Positions 34,331-43,665 are shown, counted from the stretch's first letter. The stretch is 64,000 nt of DNA from a bacterium (GCA_021108215.1 JAIORK010000045.1:1-64000), one strand, 5' to 3'. Notes: a model not told the origin generated them from the letters alone. Program-made: numbers and translations.

Positions 34331-35626
34331 ATGGCCCATTCCGAAAAAAAACAACGCATCATCACCCACTGGATCACCCCACTTTTTGTAGGCGCTGCGT
34401 TTATTGTTCTCTACTTGAAGCTCCCCATTTCGCCCGGCATCCTCTGGACAGGTCTGCTCCTGCCGGAACGCATAGCCGGACATCGTGAACCCACTGCCGA
34501 GACTTCACTCCTTTTTTTACTTTACTTACTGATGCGACTGGTTGGCTATACCGACCCTTTCCTTCTCTTTCTCCCGCTCATGATCGCGCTGCTGATCTGG
34601 GCTAGCTGGCAAACCCGACACCGCTTCATCCAGCCGATTCTCCTCGCCCTGGCAATTATCTGGTTTTCCCGGTCAAATCTGTCTCTGATACACTCCCCCG
34701 GCATTGTAGGCTGGCTCCTCTGGGGGCTTGTCGCCACAGCCGGAATACTCCACTGGATAACTTTCTTTCAAAAAACCACACCGGGCATCAAACAATTGGA
34801 TATTCTGCTCTGCTCCTTTTCCGGTCACACGGCCCATTATACGGAGCACTTCATCACAGGCGCCAAACAGCAAGGCACCCGTTGTGTGACTCACCGATTT
34901 CACTATGCAGATACATTTCAACCCATGCTCACGGGAGACGGACTGGCCGTGGCCTTCCCGGTCATCTGCTGGAAACCGCCCTGGACCCTGATAGCCTATC
35001 TGTGGAAAAAACTCCCGGCAGGCGCAGGCAAACCCGCGTTTATTCTCTATACATCCATGGGTGGCCCGGACAATGCCGGCATTGTTGTTTGGTTATTACT
35101 CACGCTCAAAGGATACCGGGTCCGCGGACGGCACTGGGCATTTTATCCAAACAATGTCCCGACGCTCCGTCTTGGATTCAATGCCGTTTGGAAATGGCTG
35201 GACCGGCTTGTACCCTTCCAAAAAACACTCGAAGCTGTACAGCATGCCGGTGCAGAATTTGTGTGCGGCAACAGAGCCGGCCATCCGTTGATTCTATGGC
35301 CCTCACCTTTTACATTTGCCGGTATGCTCCTGGACAACCGCTGGATCGATATCGCGCTGTATCGTAACTATGTCAGGAAAAAACGGTGTATCCAATGCGG
35401 TCTCTGTGTCCGGCACTGTCCCACCCAACGTCTTTTTATACACAAGGGTTTTCCCAAAGCCAAAGGGACCTGTGTGCTATGCCTGGGCTGTGTGAATCTC
35501 TGCCCGCAACGCGCCATGCAGTTGGCTGCCTGGACTGAATACGGGCATGCCTATCATTCCCGCTGGCCTGAATTCATTGTAAAAAATCATCAGGACGCAC
35601 TTTTAAAAAGCAAAGAAGATAACTAG
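34331..35626 (+). CDS. Membrane-flavodoxin-ferredoxin fusion, EFR1-like
   Basis: A 431-residue protein in three parts. Residues about 12-145 hold four to five membrane helices. Residues about 155-340 look like a flavodoxin-type domain (DILLCSFSGHTAHYTEHF in place of the usual FSGTGNT loop, then YTSMGGPDNAGIVVW). Residues about 350-400 hold two ferredoxin motifs, CIQCGLCVRHCP and CVLCLGCVNLCP. Soluble EFR1-family proteins combine the last two; the N-terminal membrane unit is extra. It is probably a membrane-bound electron carrier. The degenerate phosphate loop leaves flavin binding uncertain. No partner gene is nearby. Confidence 0.75.
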   Translation: MAHSEKKQRIITHWITPLFVGAAFIVLYLKLPISPGILWTGLLLPERIAGHREPTAETSLLFLLYLLMRLVGYTDPFLLFLPLMIALLIWASWQTRHRFIQPILLALAIIWFSRSNLSLIHSPGIVGWLLWGLVATAGILHWITFFQKTTPGIKQLDILLCSFSGHTAHYTEHFITGAKQQGTRCVTHRFHYADTFQPMLTGDGLAVAFPVICWKPPWTLIAYLWKKLPAGAGKPAFILYTSMGGPDNAGIVVWLLLTLKGYRVRGRHWAFYPNNVPTLRLGFNAVWKWLDRLVPFQKTLEAVQHAGAEFVCGNRAGHPLILWPSPFTFAGMLLDNRWIDIALYRNYVRKKRCIQCGLCVRHCPTQRLFIHKGFPKAKGTCVLCLGCVNLCPQRAMQLAAWTEYGHAYHSRWPEFIVKNHQDALLKSKEDN

Positions 35627-35628
35627 CC

Positions 35629-35817
35629 CTATTCCGGTCCAGACTCGGTGCCGCTACCGCCGTCAACCCCAACCCCGATCTCAACCGAATCCAGTACCAC
35701 CGGTGTGGGCAACGGCGTCGCATCCCCAGGATCACCTTGAATCCACCGTTTAGGACCACAGCATGCTGCCAGCGCGATACAGCTGAAAATCCCCATCACC
35801 AAAACAACTCTTTTCAT
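35629..35817 (-). CDS. Small lipoprotein
   Basis: A 62-residue predicted lipoprotein: signal peptide MKRVVLVMGIFSCI followed by the lipobox LAAC (Cys19 or Cys20). The mature part is short, acidic and Gly/Pro-rich, with no recognised domain. ATG at 35817 is preceded by GGTGGG. It is convergent with the fusion gene, two bases apart. Confidence 0.65.
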   Translation of the reverse strand: MKRVVLVMGIFSCIALAACCGPKRWIQGDPGDATPLPTPVVLDSVEIGVGVDGGSGTESGPE

Positions 35818-35950
35818 TTCCCACCCCCACAAATTTTTAAAAATCGCATAACCGAACTCATCATAACCAAATCCCCATCAACCGACAATTCTATTTTTCA
35901 AAAAAAAGCAGCACCTTTGCGGCACCGCTTTTTCCTCATCAAAAACCACC

Positions 35951-37153
35951 CTATTTCCGTAATGCTTCGGCAGGTTGCAATTTCTCAGCATAACGAGCCG
36001 GCAGCATCGCCGCCAAAGCTGGAACAATAATTGAAATAACCACCGCCATGATCAGAGCAAACGCTGATAATTTAGGATGAAGAATGTATTCGATCGGCAT
36101 ATCCATAGAACTCAAAGCAGATTCTAAATTAACCCCTGTAACCGACATGACGGCAATAATCCCATAACCTGCCAATGCGCCGGGAATACCACCCATCGCC
36201 CCAATGATGCCACCTTCGAGGGTAAAATTCACAAACAATTCTTTATCTGTCATCCCCATGGCCTTTAACGTCCCGATTTCATGCAACCGCTCGAAAATAG
36301 CCATCATCATGGTGTTGATGACAATAAAAGACGCCAAAAACAGAATCAACGCCTCAACAAACATATACACAATTTTCATAGACGCCATGTAGGAATACAT
36401 TGGTCCGATTTGTTGTTTGTACGTTTGGGCAACCATCGCTTCCGGTAACATCCCATTAATACTGTCCGCAACCAAATCGGTTAATTTTTCTTCATTAGTA
36501 TAAACATATAATTCAGTTGTGCCCTCATATATCTTCAACAGCTTTTTTGCGTCAACCAGGTTGATGAAAAACATTTTTCTATCATACATGGTAATACCCA
36601 TATGAAAAATCCCCTGCACCTTGACCTTGATGCCGTTCAACCCGCCTTCCGATGTTTTGGTTGCCAACAAAAGATCATCACCAAGTGAAATCCCCAGTTT
36701 TTTCGCCAAGACAGCGCCAATATAAAGCCCATCTTGCCCCAGCACACCTTCAATGAGCTTATCTTTAATTTTTATCTTGGTATTCTCAAGATCCAATCCA
36801 ATACCCAGCGCTTGTTCGGTCAACTCTCGGTGGCCCAACAATATGCCAAAACGAATCCGCTCTTCAATCTGCGCGACACCGGGAATGATCTGAACCTTTT
36901 TCTTAATCGCCGAACCACCCGGCATCAGAGCATCCACCGGCATGAAGCGCTCGCGTTCGATATAGTCCGAACTTGTAATCCTTACATTGCCGGTTTGATA
37001 GACAATATAATTGTCCATCATGAGATCAATCATGCCATTAATCCAGCCCTGGGCCAAACCGACGATTAAAGCACCGAAAAAAATGGCCAAGGCGGTTAAA
37101 AAGCTGCGCCGTTTATTTCGAAGCACATTGCGAAATGCAAATTTGAACAACAT
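35951..37153 (-). CDS. FtsX-like ABC transporter permease (second)
   Basis: A 400-residue permease of the MacB/LolC/FtsX type: one N-terminal helix (RNVLRNKRRSFLTALAIFFG), a periplasmic domain of about 220 residues, and three C-terminal helices with FERLHEIGTLKAMGMTDKELF. ATG at 37153 has GGAGGG upstream. It works with the permease at 37359 and the ATPase at 38576. The trio is the final part of a TetR-headed minus-strand operon and probably moves lipids, lipoproteins or another envelope substrate. Confidence 0.88.
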   Translation of the reverse strand: MLFKFAFRNVLRNKRRSFLTALAIFFGALIVGLAQGWINGMIDLMMDNYIVYQTGNVRITSSDYIERERFMPVDALMPGGSAIKKKVQIIPGVAQIEERIRFGILLGHRELTEQALGIGLDLENTKIKIKDKLIEGVLGQDGLYIGAVLAKKLGISLGDDLLLATKTSEGGLNGIKVKVQGIFHMGITMYDRKMFFINLVDAKKLLKIYEGTTELYVYTNEEKLTDLVADSINGMLPEAMVAQTYKQQIGPMYSYMASMKIVYMFVEALILFLASFIVINTMMMAIFERLHEIGTLKAMGMTDKELFVNFTLEGGIIGAMGGIPGALAGYGIIAVMSVTGVNLESALSSMDMPIEYILHPKLSAFALIMAVVISIIVPALAAMLPARYAEKLQPAEALRK

Positions 37154-37178
37154 GGTCAAACCCTCCAATCTTCAACCC

Positions 37179-37352
37179 TTCACCGCAGAGGCGCAAAGGG
37201 CGCAGAAAATATTTGATAATTAAAACCTTTAATCATTTCCATGCCTTCAACAATTGGTTTTCTCTGCGTTCTCTGCGGTGAACGTAGGAGCCGACCCATG
37301 TGTCGGCCCAAATCCGTGCCCATCAGGGCGGACACATGGGTCCGCCCCTACA
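37179..37352. repeat. Inverted and palindromic intergenic repeats within the ABC operon
   Basis: TTCACCGCAGAGGCGCAAAG (about 37180) and the inverse TTTTCTCTGCGTTCTCTGCG (about 37257) pair, and a second palindrome runs from GTAGGAGCCGACCCATGTGT to GACACATGGGTCCGCCCCTAC (37284-37351). Both types (CTCTGCG-type and GGGCGGACACATGGG-type) are familiar dispersed intergenic repeats. A further CTCTGCG run is at 39443-39480. Confidence 0.65.
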
Positions 37353-37358
37353 AAAATA

Positions 37359-38579
37359 TCATTGCACGGTTCTCAGACATTCCATGGCCTGCATTTTGGT
37401 TACTTTCTTCGCAGGATAATAACTGGCAATCAAGCTGGCCGCGAGCGTAAAGATCATGGCCTTAACATAAGCGCTGAGCATCCAGGTAGACTTAATAACG
37501 CCCATGACAGGCATCCCCCAATCCTGATCACCCAGCATGGCATCCATATTCATTCCCTTAAACGCAAAATAAGCATTGAACAGAGTCCCCAGCACCAAAC
37601 CGATAATGCCACCCGCCACCCCAATCAAAGTTCCTTCGACAAGAAATAATTTCTGAACCTCTTTGTCCGTAAAACCCAAGGCCTTCATGGTCCCGATCTC
37701 ACGTTTTTTCTCATATACCGACATGAGCATGGTATTGACAATACCCACAATGGCAATCACCATAATCATAAGAACAAATATATTTTGGAATTTTTTCTTC
37801 ATGGTCATCATGGCCCGAAAATCTTCAGATAGCTTTTTCCAACTAAATACGCCGACATCCAACCCCTCAAGGGTATCGCGAAGCCTGGCGGTATATTCCT
37901 CGGCTTTAAAAAAATCATTGGTTTTAATGGTGATTTCCGCAGCATCGCGGGTCATCATTAATTGACGCGCCTCATCGAGCTTGATAAAGACTGCGGAAGA
38001 ATTCACTTGCGGATTGGCTGACTGAATCAGTCCGGTAATCATGACTTCCGCCGAGGTCATCATGCCTTGTTGGTTACGAAAGGTTAAATACGCCATATCC
38101 CCTTTTTGTAATCCCAAATCCTTGGCCAACGGTTTACCAATAATAGCGCCGTTTTCTTCCAATGCACCCTCAACAATATATTTTTCCATATTGAAAACAG
38201 CGTTGTCTGCCGGTCCAATCCCAACTGCAATAACCGGCATGGCATCCATACCATTATCCAATTCCGCTGAAAATTGGAGTCGCTCCGTCACACCGGTAAC
38301 GAATCCCAAGGTCTTTATTTTCCCGATGACGATTTTAGAATTCTTGATGAAATTTTCCGTTTCATAGGGGCGATCTTCATCAAACATCGCGCTCCGGACT
38401 TTGACATGCCCGGTTTCAAAATCAATCACATTTTTTATGGAGTCTTTGTCAAAACCATCCATGAGACAGGAAAAAAAAATATAAATCCCAACGCCAAACG
38501 ATAATATGAGAAAAGTCAACACGGTCCGGATTTTAGAACGCTGAATATTTTTCAAGGCGAGTTTAAACAAATAACTCAC
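37359..38579 (-). CDS. FtsX-like ABC transporter permease (first)
   Basis: A 406-residue permease with the same plan as the one at 35951: an N-terminal helix after KNIQRSKIRTVLTFLILSFG, a periplasmic domain, and C-terminal helices containing YEKKREIGTMKALGFTDKEV. Its start overlaps the end of the ATPase gene by 4 bases. The two permeases would form the heterodimeric membrane part of one exporter or lipoprotein-release complex. Confidence 0.9.
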   Translation of the reverse strand: MSYLFKLALKNIQRSKIRTVLTFLILSFGVGIYIFFSCLMDGFDKDSIKNVIDFETGHVKVRSAMFDEDRPYETENFIKNSKIVIGKIKTLGFVTGVTERLQFSAELDNGMDAMPVIAVGIGPADNAVFNMEKYIVEGALEENGAIIGKPLAKDLGLQKGDMAYLTFRNQQGMMTSAEVMITGLIQSANPQVNSSAVFIKLDEARQLMMTRDAAEITIKTNDFFKAEEYTARLRDTLEGLDVGVFSWKKLSEDFRAMMTMKKKFQNIFVLMIMVIAIVGIVNTMLMSVYEKKREIGTMKALGFTDKEVQKLFLVEGTLIGVAGGIIGLVLGTLFNAYFAFKGMNMDAMLGDQDWGMPVMGVIKSTWMLSAYVKAMIFTLAASLIASYYPAKKVTKMQAMECLRTVQ

Positions 38580-39247
38580 GACGCGATCCTCCCGTCACGA
38601 ATTTCAATCAGCCGCTTGGCATGCCGCATAATCAAGGGATCATGGGTTGAAAAAACAAATGTCACGCCCTCATTTTTATTCAAATCCTGCATCAATCCAA
38701 CAATGTCTTCACCGGTCTTGGAATCCAAATTGGCGGTGGGTTCATCCGCCAAAACCATTTTCGGTTTTTTTACCAAGGCCCGGGCAATCGAGACCCGCTG
38801 CTGCTGGCCGCCGGAAAGTTCCAAAGGTCGGCGTTTGGCCAATCCCCGCAGACCGACTTTTTCAAGCATCGTCATGACTTTTTTTCCCAAAACATCTGCA
38901 CCATCCTGACGAAGAAGTTTGAGCGGCATTTCAATGTTTTCGTAAACAGTTAATACCGGAATTAAATTATACGTCTGAAAAATAAAACCAAAATATTCTT
39001 TGCGCAGCTTGGCCAGTTGATCGGATGTTTTGCCGATGAGATCAATCCCATCCAAAAGAAGTTGCCCGCTATCCGCGCTGTCAATTGTGCCGATACAATT
39101 GAGCAACGTGGTCTTGCCAGATCCGGAAGGACCGGCAATGGCTGTAAACTCGCCTTTGTCAATGCTTACCGTAACATCATGTAATGCTTGAAAATGTACT
39201 TTGCCTGAGCGATAAGTTTTGTTGAGATTTTTCACTTCCAATAGCAT
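38576..39247 (-). CDS. ABC transporter ATP-binding protein, LolD/MacB type
   Basis: A 223-residue ATPase with all motifs: Walker A GPSGSGKTTLL, Q-loop FIFQTYNLIP, signature LSGGQQQRVSIARAL, Walker B KMVLADEPTANLD, and the H-loop STHD. The sequence pattern is that of the LolD/MacB/FtsE group that pairs with FtsX-like permeases. ATG at 39247 gives AAGGAG a proper distance; the ATG at 39259 would touch the site. Confidence 0.94.
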   Translation of the reverse strand: MLLEVKNLNKTYRSGKVHFQALHDVTVSIDKGEFTAIAGPSGSGKTTLLNCIGTIDSADSGQLLLDGIDLIGKTSDQLAKLRKEYFGFIFQTYNLIPVLTVYENIEMPLKLLRQDGADVLGKKVMTMLEKVGLRGLAKRRPLELSGGQQQRVSIARALVKKPKMVLADEPTANLDSKTGEDIVGLMQDLNKNEGVTFVFSTHDPLIMRHAKRLIEIRDGRIAS

Positions 39248-39330
39248 GATTGCAATCATCTCCTTTTGTTTGCATATACCTTGTTTTTCAGTAATCTAAC
39301 AAACGAACATCACATTTTCCTTGCCCGTCA

Positions 39331-39484
39331 TATCCTTACGAGCGAAGCAAAGTAATCGCTATGATTTTCCTAAAATTTCTTCATCACATCTTCACACGTG
39401 GTATCGCTCCCCAATGACCGGACTTTTTAGTTCCCCAATATTTCTCTGCGTTCTCTGCGTTCTCTGCGTCTCAGCGATGAACAC
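39331..39484. repeat. Degraded dispersed repeats
   Basis: TTACGAGCGAAGCAAAGTAA at the left resembles the terminus of the 4252-4385 element, and three tandem CTCTGCGTT-type units lie at 39443-39480. No gene is present between the ATPase gene and the barrel gene. Confidence 0.45.
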
Positions 39485-39486
39485 TT

Positions 39487-40563
39487 TTATAATTTCGCTT
39501 CCAGCCGAACCAACGCAATCGCATTACCATAGGCCTCGTGGCCGTAGACCGAGTCGCTGGTGCCAGTCGGGAAAATGCACTGCACAGATAAGGTCAATCC
39601 GTCCGCCACAACAGTCTGCACAGATGGGATCACCAGGCCGCTGGCATCATAATTATGGAAGAAACCATCTATGCGCCACTGGATAAATTCATCGGGTGCA
39701 TAGGTCAGGTTGGCATAAAGATGTGCATTTTCCAGCGGATCAAAACTGCCCACCAATATGCTCCCATAGGTAAACATGGTTCCGGGAATTCTAATCCAAT
39801 TGTCTGAAACACACCCCTGAATCGCAGCCGTCACTTTGCCGTCAAAAAAACTGTAATCCAAGCCCAGCGTTGTTTCAAAATACTGATATTGCCCGTCGTC
39901 ATCCAAGTGTATTGCCCAGCTTCCCTGCACCCCCAGTTCCAGGTCTCCTTGCAGAAAAAGGCCAGCCACATTGTCATCCCAACCAAGACGATTCATCACC
40001 ATTCCCATATCAAAGCTGCCTATGTTGGTGGAAAGCATGCCGCCGGCTAAAACACTGCCTTCACTGGCTTCCGGGCTCACATAGAGTTTGCCAATGGTCA
40101 TGTCACTGAAATCAAAATCATATGCCACAGCCAGAATACCGGATTTGGTGGCATTGAGGTCTGAAATATTGAGTTTTTGGTCCAGCTCAAAGGAATTGAA
40201 CACACCCGGAATCCCGAAATTCACATAGGTCTTACCCACCGTGATATCTCCATACTCCGAGTAAACCTTGATAAAGGCACGCAACAAATCCGCAGTGACC
40301 ATATCTGTGCCCGCAGGCATTCCGAATTCCGCTGCCAGTTGATCGCTGTACATCACATCCACTTTGAGGTCTGAATAAAATTTCCAATCCGGTGTTTTAC
40401 GCATGAAACGCAGTCGGTTCTCCAGAAGGTTCACAAACACGGCATCCGAATCCTGAAAGAACCAGACCGCATCATTGCGAACCGTGCCGCTCAGATCAAG
40501 CCCGGCCAGTGCCGACGAAGTTAAAAAACAACTAAAAATGAAAACCAAAACCGCTTTTTTCAT
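39487..40563 (-). CDS. Putative outer-membrane beta-barrel protein
   Basis: A 358-residue exported protein with signal peptide MKKAVLVFIFSCFLTSSALA. The mature part is almost entirely alternating amphipathic strands with aromatic girdles, and it ends in a strand finishing VRLEAKL. The layout resembles porin-like proteins of about 16 strands, but no specific family is recognised. ATG at 40563 has GGAGCGCG upstream. Its place between the LolA-like protein and the ABC genes suggests it is the outer-membrane part of the same transport system. Confidence 0.75.
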   Translation of the reverse strand: MKKAVLVFIFSCFLTSSALAGLDLSGTVRNDAVWFFQDSDAVFVNLLENRLRFMRKTPDWKFYSDLKVDVMYSDQLAAEFGMPAGTDMVTADLLRAFIKVYSEYGDITVGKTYVNFGIPGVFNSFELDQKLNISDLNATKSGILAVAYDFDFSDMTIGKLYVSPEASEGSVLAGGMLSTNIGSFDMGMVMNRLGWDDNVAGLFLQGDLELGVQGSWAIHLDDDGQYQYFETTLGLDYSFFDGKVTAAIQGCVSDNWIRIPGTMFTYGSILVGSFDPLENAHLYANLTYAPDEFIQWRIDGFFHNYDASGLVIPSVQTVVADGLTLSVQCIFPTGTSDSVYGHEAYGNAIALVRLEAKL

Positions 40564-40608
40564 TTTACGCGCTCCTGATGGCAATGGGCAGATCCAGAAC
40601 CTTCCCAT

Positions 40609-40643
40609 GCACTTATGTTGGGCGCGGGAACCACGCCCCTACA
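40609..40643. repeat. Small palindromic repeat
   Basis: GGGCGCGGGAACCACGCCCC plus flanking ATGT/ACAT matches the GTAGGGGCGxxxTTCCCGCGCCC-type intergenic repeat. It sits between the LolA-like gene and the barrel gene. Confidence 0.45.
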
Positions 40644-40656
40644 TGTGCATTTAAAC

Positions 40657-41400
40657 CTATCGTTTTAAATTCTGTTTGGTAAAAATCTTTTTCGGCAAAG
40701 GCTTGTCAAATTCAATTTCAGTAAACTTAAAGGTCGTCATGGAATTACGCTTCCGCTTGTCCTGAATACTGCCTTCCATGGCCACCCAGCGGTTGCCGTT
40801 TTTTTCGATCTTCGATTGTATCATTTCTTTCAAGAGCCTGCCGCCCCGGGCATACATCTCGATCTTCACCGGAAGATACCATTGCTTATCCACAAATAAT
40901 ATCTGCTTGGCATAACTCACATCCGGCACTTTGGCAATCAGCTCAACCACATAACAAGGCCGGTCATTGATCATCACATCCTCTTTCAGCTGACTGGCAT
41001 ACTGTTCATCCAGGCTGTCATTTTCCAACATGTCTTCATACGACAAATCACTGCCCATCATCCCCTGGCGCAGCATGTGCCCGGATATTTTCATCACGTC
41101 ATCGGCATCCGGAAAATAGATCCAAAGTTCGTCATCCATCTTTAAATACTTCACCCCTTTGTCCTCCGGATTGGTGAATTCCATAAAAGATTTCCCGCCC
41201 TCTTTTTTTCCATAACCGTAAAAGGTTTTGGTTAAAGTCCGTTTGCCTTTTTGAATAATCATTTGGGCTTTAAAAGCTTGGCTGTCAAAAACCTGATTGT
41301 CATCAATCTTCTGAATAATCTCCTTGGCTGTCATCTGCGCCCAAGACATCCCCGGAAGCAGCATGCACAGCACACTGATCATCAATACGCGTTTCATCAT
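40657..41400 (-). CDS. LolA-like outer-membrane lipoprotein-sorting protein
   Basis: A 247-residue periplasmic protein with a signal peptide ending in SWA. The half-barrel LolA/LppX-like fold of the COG2834 group fits its motifs: FMEFTNPEDKGVKYLKMDDELWIYFP, the segment SYEDMLENDS and DRPCYVVELIAK. Such proteins usually accompany RND or ABC exporters and carry lipids or lipoproteins across the periplasm. GGAGG precedes the start. It is the second gene of the operon, 15 bases after the TetR gene. Confidence 0.88.
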   Translation of the reverse strand: MMKRVLMISVLCMLLPGMSWAQMTAKEIIQKIDDNQVFDSQAFKAQMIIQKGKRTLTKTFYGYGKKEGGKSFMEFTNPEDKGVKYLKMDDELWIYFPDADDVMKISGHMLRQGMMGSDLSYEDMLENDSLDEQYASQLKEDVMINDRPCYVVELIAKVPDVSYAKQILFVDKQWYLPVKIEMYARGGRLLKEMIQSKIEKNGNRWVAMEGSIQDKRKRNSMTTFKFTEIEFDKPLPKKIFTKQNLKR

Positions 41401-41415
41401 CTTGCCTCCTCACGA

Positions 41416-41991
41416 TTAACCCCTGGCATCAAACATGCCGTAAAACCAGAATTTCATCAATTCTTCACTCCGTTTGCGTGTATCCGGAAAAATCGCCTTC
41501 AGGTGTTCGTCCTTCAACATCTCATTGACATGCCGGAGCATAAACATATAAAACTGCGGATCCAAATCCTGCCGGATCACACCTTCTTTTTTCCCCTGTT
41601 CAAGCATTTCCATGGCAGATTGAAAGCTTCGTTTTTGCTGCTTTTGAAGATACCAGCAGATCTCCGGATCCGCTTCCACCAATTCCCGGATAAGCTCTCC
41701 ACTGAATTCCCGGGCTGTTTTAATCTTGAATAATAACACCTGTTCCACTTTTTCCCGAAAAGGAACCGGCGATGCCATAATACGATCATATTTCTCATAT
41801 GATTCATTCACAATCCCATCCAGCACCTTCTTGCTGATATCAATCTTGTTCTTGAAAAACTTGTAGAATGTGACCTTACTCACCTTGGCAGTCCGGCAGA
41901 TCTCCTCAATCGTAATGCGTCTGAACCCGTGCTTGATAAAGAGTTTGCGCGCGGTTTCGAGAATTTGTTGATATTTGGGATTTTGCTCCAT
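41416..41991 (-). CDS. TetR-family regulator of the ABC/LolA operon
   Basis: A 191-residue regulator. The DNA-binding domain covers residues about 8-55, with FRRITIEEICRTAKVSKVTFYKFFKNK as the helix-turn-helix. The ligand domain is helical and rich in charged residues. As the first gene of a six-gene minus-strand group it probably controls its own transcription and the exporter. An AT-rich promoter with an imperfect palindrome lies upstream. Confidence 0.92.
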   Translation of the reverse strand: MEQNPKYQQILETARKLFIKHGFRRITIEEICRTAKVSKVTFYKFFKNKIDISKKVLDGIVNESYEKYDRIMASPVPFREKVEQVLLFKIKTAREFSGELIRELVEADPEICWYLQKQQKRSFQSAMEMLEQGKKEGVIRQDLDPQFYMFMLRHVNEMLKDEHLKAIFPDTRKRSEELMKFWFYGMFDARG

Positions 41992-42031
41992 AATGACTTT
42001 ACCTTTTTATATCAAATTAACGTTATTTGTA

Positions 42032-42077
42032 ATATTATACCTTATTCGTTCATTTGTCAAATATAAGTTAACCTTTC
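42032..42077 (-). promoter_or_regulatory. Promoter and probable operator of the TetR operon
   Basis: On the minus strand TTGACA (42055-42060) is followed, after 17 bases, by TAATAT (42032-42037); TATAAT two bases earlier is an alternative. Flanking sequences GTTAACTTATATTTG and CAAATAACGTTAA form an imperfect inverted repeat around the promoter, which is a candidate operator for the TetR protein starting at 41991. Confidence 0.6.
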
Positions 42078-42123
42078 TTTTGCAATAAAATATGCAATAA
42101 TAGTATTTATTTTAAAGGATAAT

Positions 42124-42163
42124 TCGGTGCCTGGCACCAATCACCGATGGGGACGTATTCCAC
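42124..42163. repeat. Dispersed repeat with GGTGCCTGGCACC palindrome
   Basis: GGTGCCTGGCACC followed by AATCACCGATGGGGACGT is a familiar intergenic motif in genomes with REP-associated transposases. It is a single isolated copy here, between the TetR promoter and the end of the nickel transporter gene. Confidence 0.45.
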
Positions 42164-42169
42164 ACACAC

Positions 42170-43078
42170 CTAACCAACCAGCATGAATATCGCTATTAAA
42201 ATAATGGCGGATGCACCGACACATGAAAATGATGTGTACGCTATTTTAAAATGACCGGTACTTTTCCGGACTATTTTTAAAAACGTCCGGCGCGACACAA
42301 TGGAAAACAATGCAATCGACGATGTGGTGAGTCCCATGCCCAGCGATACCGCGATCATTGCCAGCAATCCCTGCACAACAATACCGGTTAAAATGGCATA
42401 GGACAGTATGATCGCGGCTCCCGGACAGGGTATCAGTCCGGTCACCAAGGACGTCATGACCAGGCTTTTTATATCCGGCACTTTCCGGCCGTCTTCTTCC
42501 ACCGCAAAAGACCAGTGTCTGTATTCATGAATACTATGGCCGATTAAATACACCCCAACGCCCATCAGTAATACTGCGCTAAGCACTTTGATATAGCCGC
42601 TGAACTGATCGAACGCGGTTAATCCACTGACTTTAAAAACAAAATAGAATATCATGACGAGCACGACTGCTGAAAATACATGACTAAACGTCAGTAAATT
42701 CCCCATCATAAATCCGTGAACAATTTTTCCCGGACGACTCAAAAAATATGAAATCGCAATCGACTTGCCATGACCGGGACCCAATGCATGAAAAATACCG
42801 TACAAAAAAGCGAACCACAAAAAAAGCCAAAACGCCTTCCCAAAGGGCTTTTCTTTCATCTGCTTGGCAAAACTGATCAGCTTTTGTTTGAATGTTTTTT
42901 GATGTTTTTGACTGAAAGTGACAATCGGCTGTATCCAGGGATTGACCTTGCCTTTTGTCTGGAGCATACTTTTTTTCTGCAAAGCGCCTTTTCCTGTAAA
43001 CGGATTGGTCGCATAGGCACAGGCTGCCAGACTTGCCGTCAGAAGAACCATCACCAGCAATATTACTATCTGCTTCAT
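42170..43078 (-). CDS. RcnA/NicO-family nickel/cobalt transporter
   Basis: A 302-residue membrane protein with an N-terminal signal-like helix, a basic soluble segment of about 60 residues, then about six helices. The family signature FHALGPGHGKSIAISYF (HxxxxGH-type metal site) is at about residue 98, and VTGLIPCPGAAII marks the second half. It is in an operon with a DUF1007 gene, an arrangement common for nickel or cobalt uptake in this family. A nickel role is supported by the hydrogenase genes of the window. It overlaps the DUF1007 gene by 4 bases. Confidence 0.88.
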   Translation of the reverse strand: MKQIVILLVMVLLTASLAACAYATNPFTGKGALQKKSMLQTKGKVNPWIQPIVTFSQKHQKTFKQKLISFAKQMKEKPFGKAFWLFLWFAFLYGIFHALGPGHGKSIAISYFLSRPGKIVHGFMMGNLLTFSHVFSAVVLVMIFYFVFKVSGLTAFDQFSGYIKVLSAVLLMGVGVYLIGHSIHEYRHWSFAVEEDGRKVPDIKSLVMTSLVTGLIPCPGAAIILSYAILTGIVVQGLLAMIAVSLGMGLTTSSIALFSIVSRRTFLKIVRKSTGHFKIAYTSFSCVGASAIILIAIFMLVG

Positions 43079-43665
43079 TTTTTATTCCTTAATTTTATTG
43101 TCAGTGTTTCAGGAAACCCATCCCGTCCCAGAAACACAAAATCTTTGTTACGGTACATTAACGTGGATACTTCAAAAGCATCCGGCGTACCTTGCAATGC
43201 CGGTTTTTCATCCAGCATCGTCACAGCTGTAAAATAACTGGTATCAAATATGGAAACCTCAATTTTTTTGTTCGCAACAGATGCGCTTACATGACAGGGT
43301 ACATAAAAATTATAAACCAGTTTGTCTTTTTCAATCGACGGCTTAAAACCCTTAACATATTCCGGAGCAAACGGCTCGCCATTAATCCGGATATAGGTAA
43401 AATAATCAAAATCTTTTAAATTATCAAATGCTTCTTCTTTGATCACCGCAGTTTCCGCTTCATCAAATTTCCCGTCTTGATTTTTATCCTGATCGTCAAT
43501 AACCGACGCGCTGAACATTTCATCAAAAACCCAGGTTTCCTCAATACCGGCCAAACCCTTTTCATCAAAATGAATTATTAAGGAAGATTCTATAAACAGA
43601 TGCGGATGAGCGGATAATCCGTTCACCAGCAGCATCAATAAAAACACCCAACACACAATCCGCAC
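43075..43665 (-). CDS. DUF1007-family periplasmic protein
   Basis: A 196-residue exported protein with a signal peptide directly followed by AHPHLFIESSL, the usual N-terminus of DUF1007. An EF-hand-like loop DKNQDGKFDEAE is at residues about 60-71. DUF1007 proteins usually accompany NicO-type transporters and may present metal ions to them; the terminal His pair could bind nickel. The start has no strong ribosome-binding site. Confidence 0.85.
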   Translation of the reverse strand: MRIVCWVFLLMLLVNGLSAHPHLFIESSLIIHFDEKGLAGIEETWVFDEMFSASVIDDQDKNQDGKFDEAETAVIKEEAFDNLKDFDYFTYIRINGEPFAPEYVKGFKPSIEKDKLVYNFYVPCHVSASVANKKIEVSIFDTSYFTAVTMLDEKPALQGTPDAFEVSTLMYRNKDFVFLGRDGFPETLTIKLRNKK

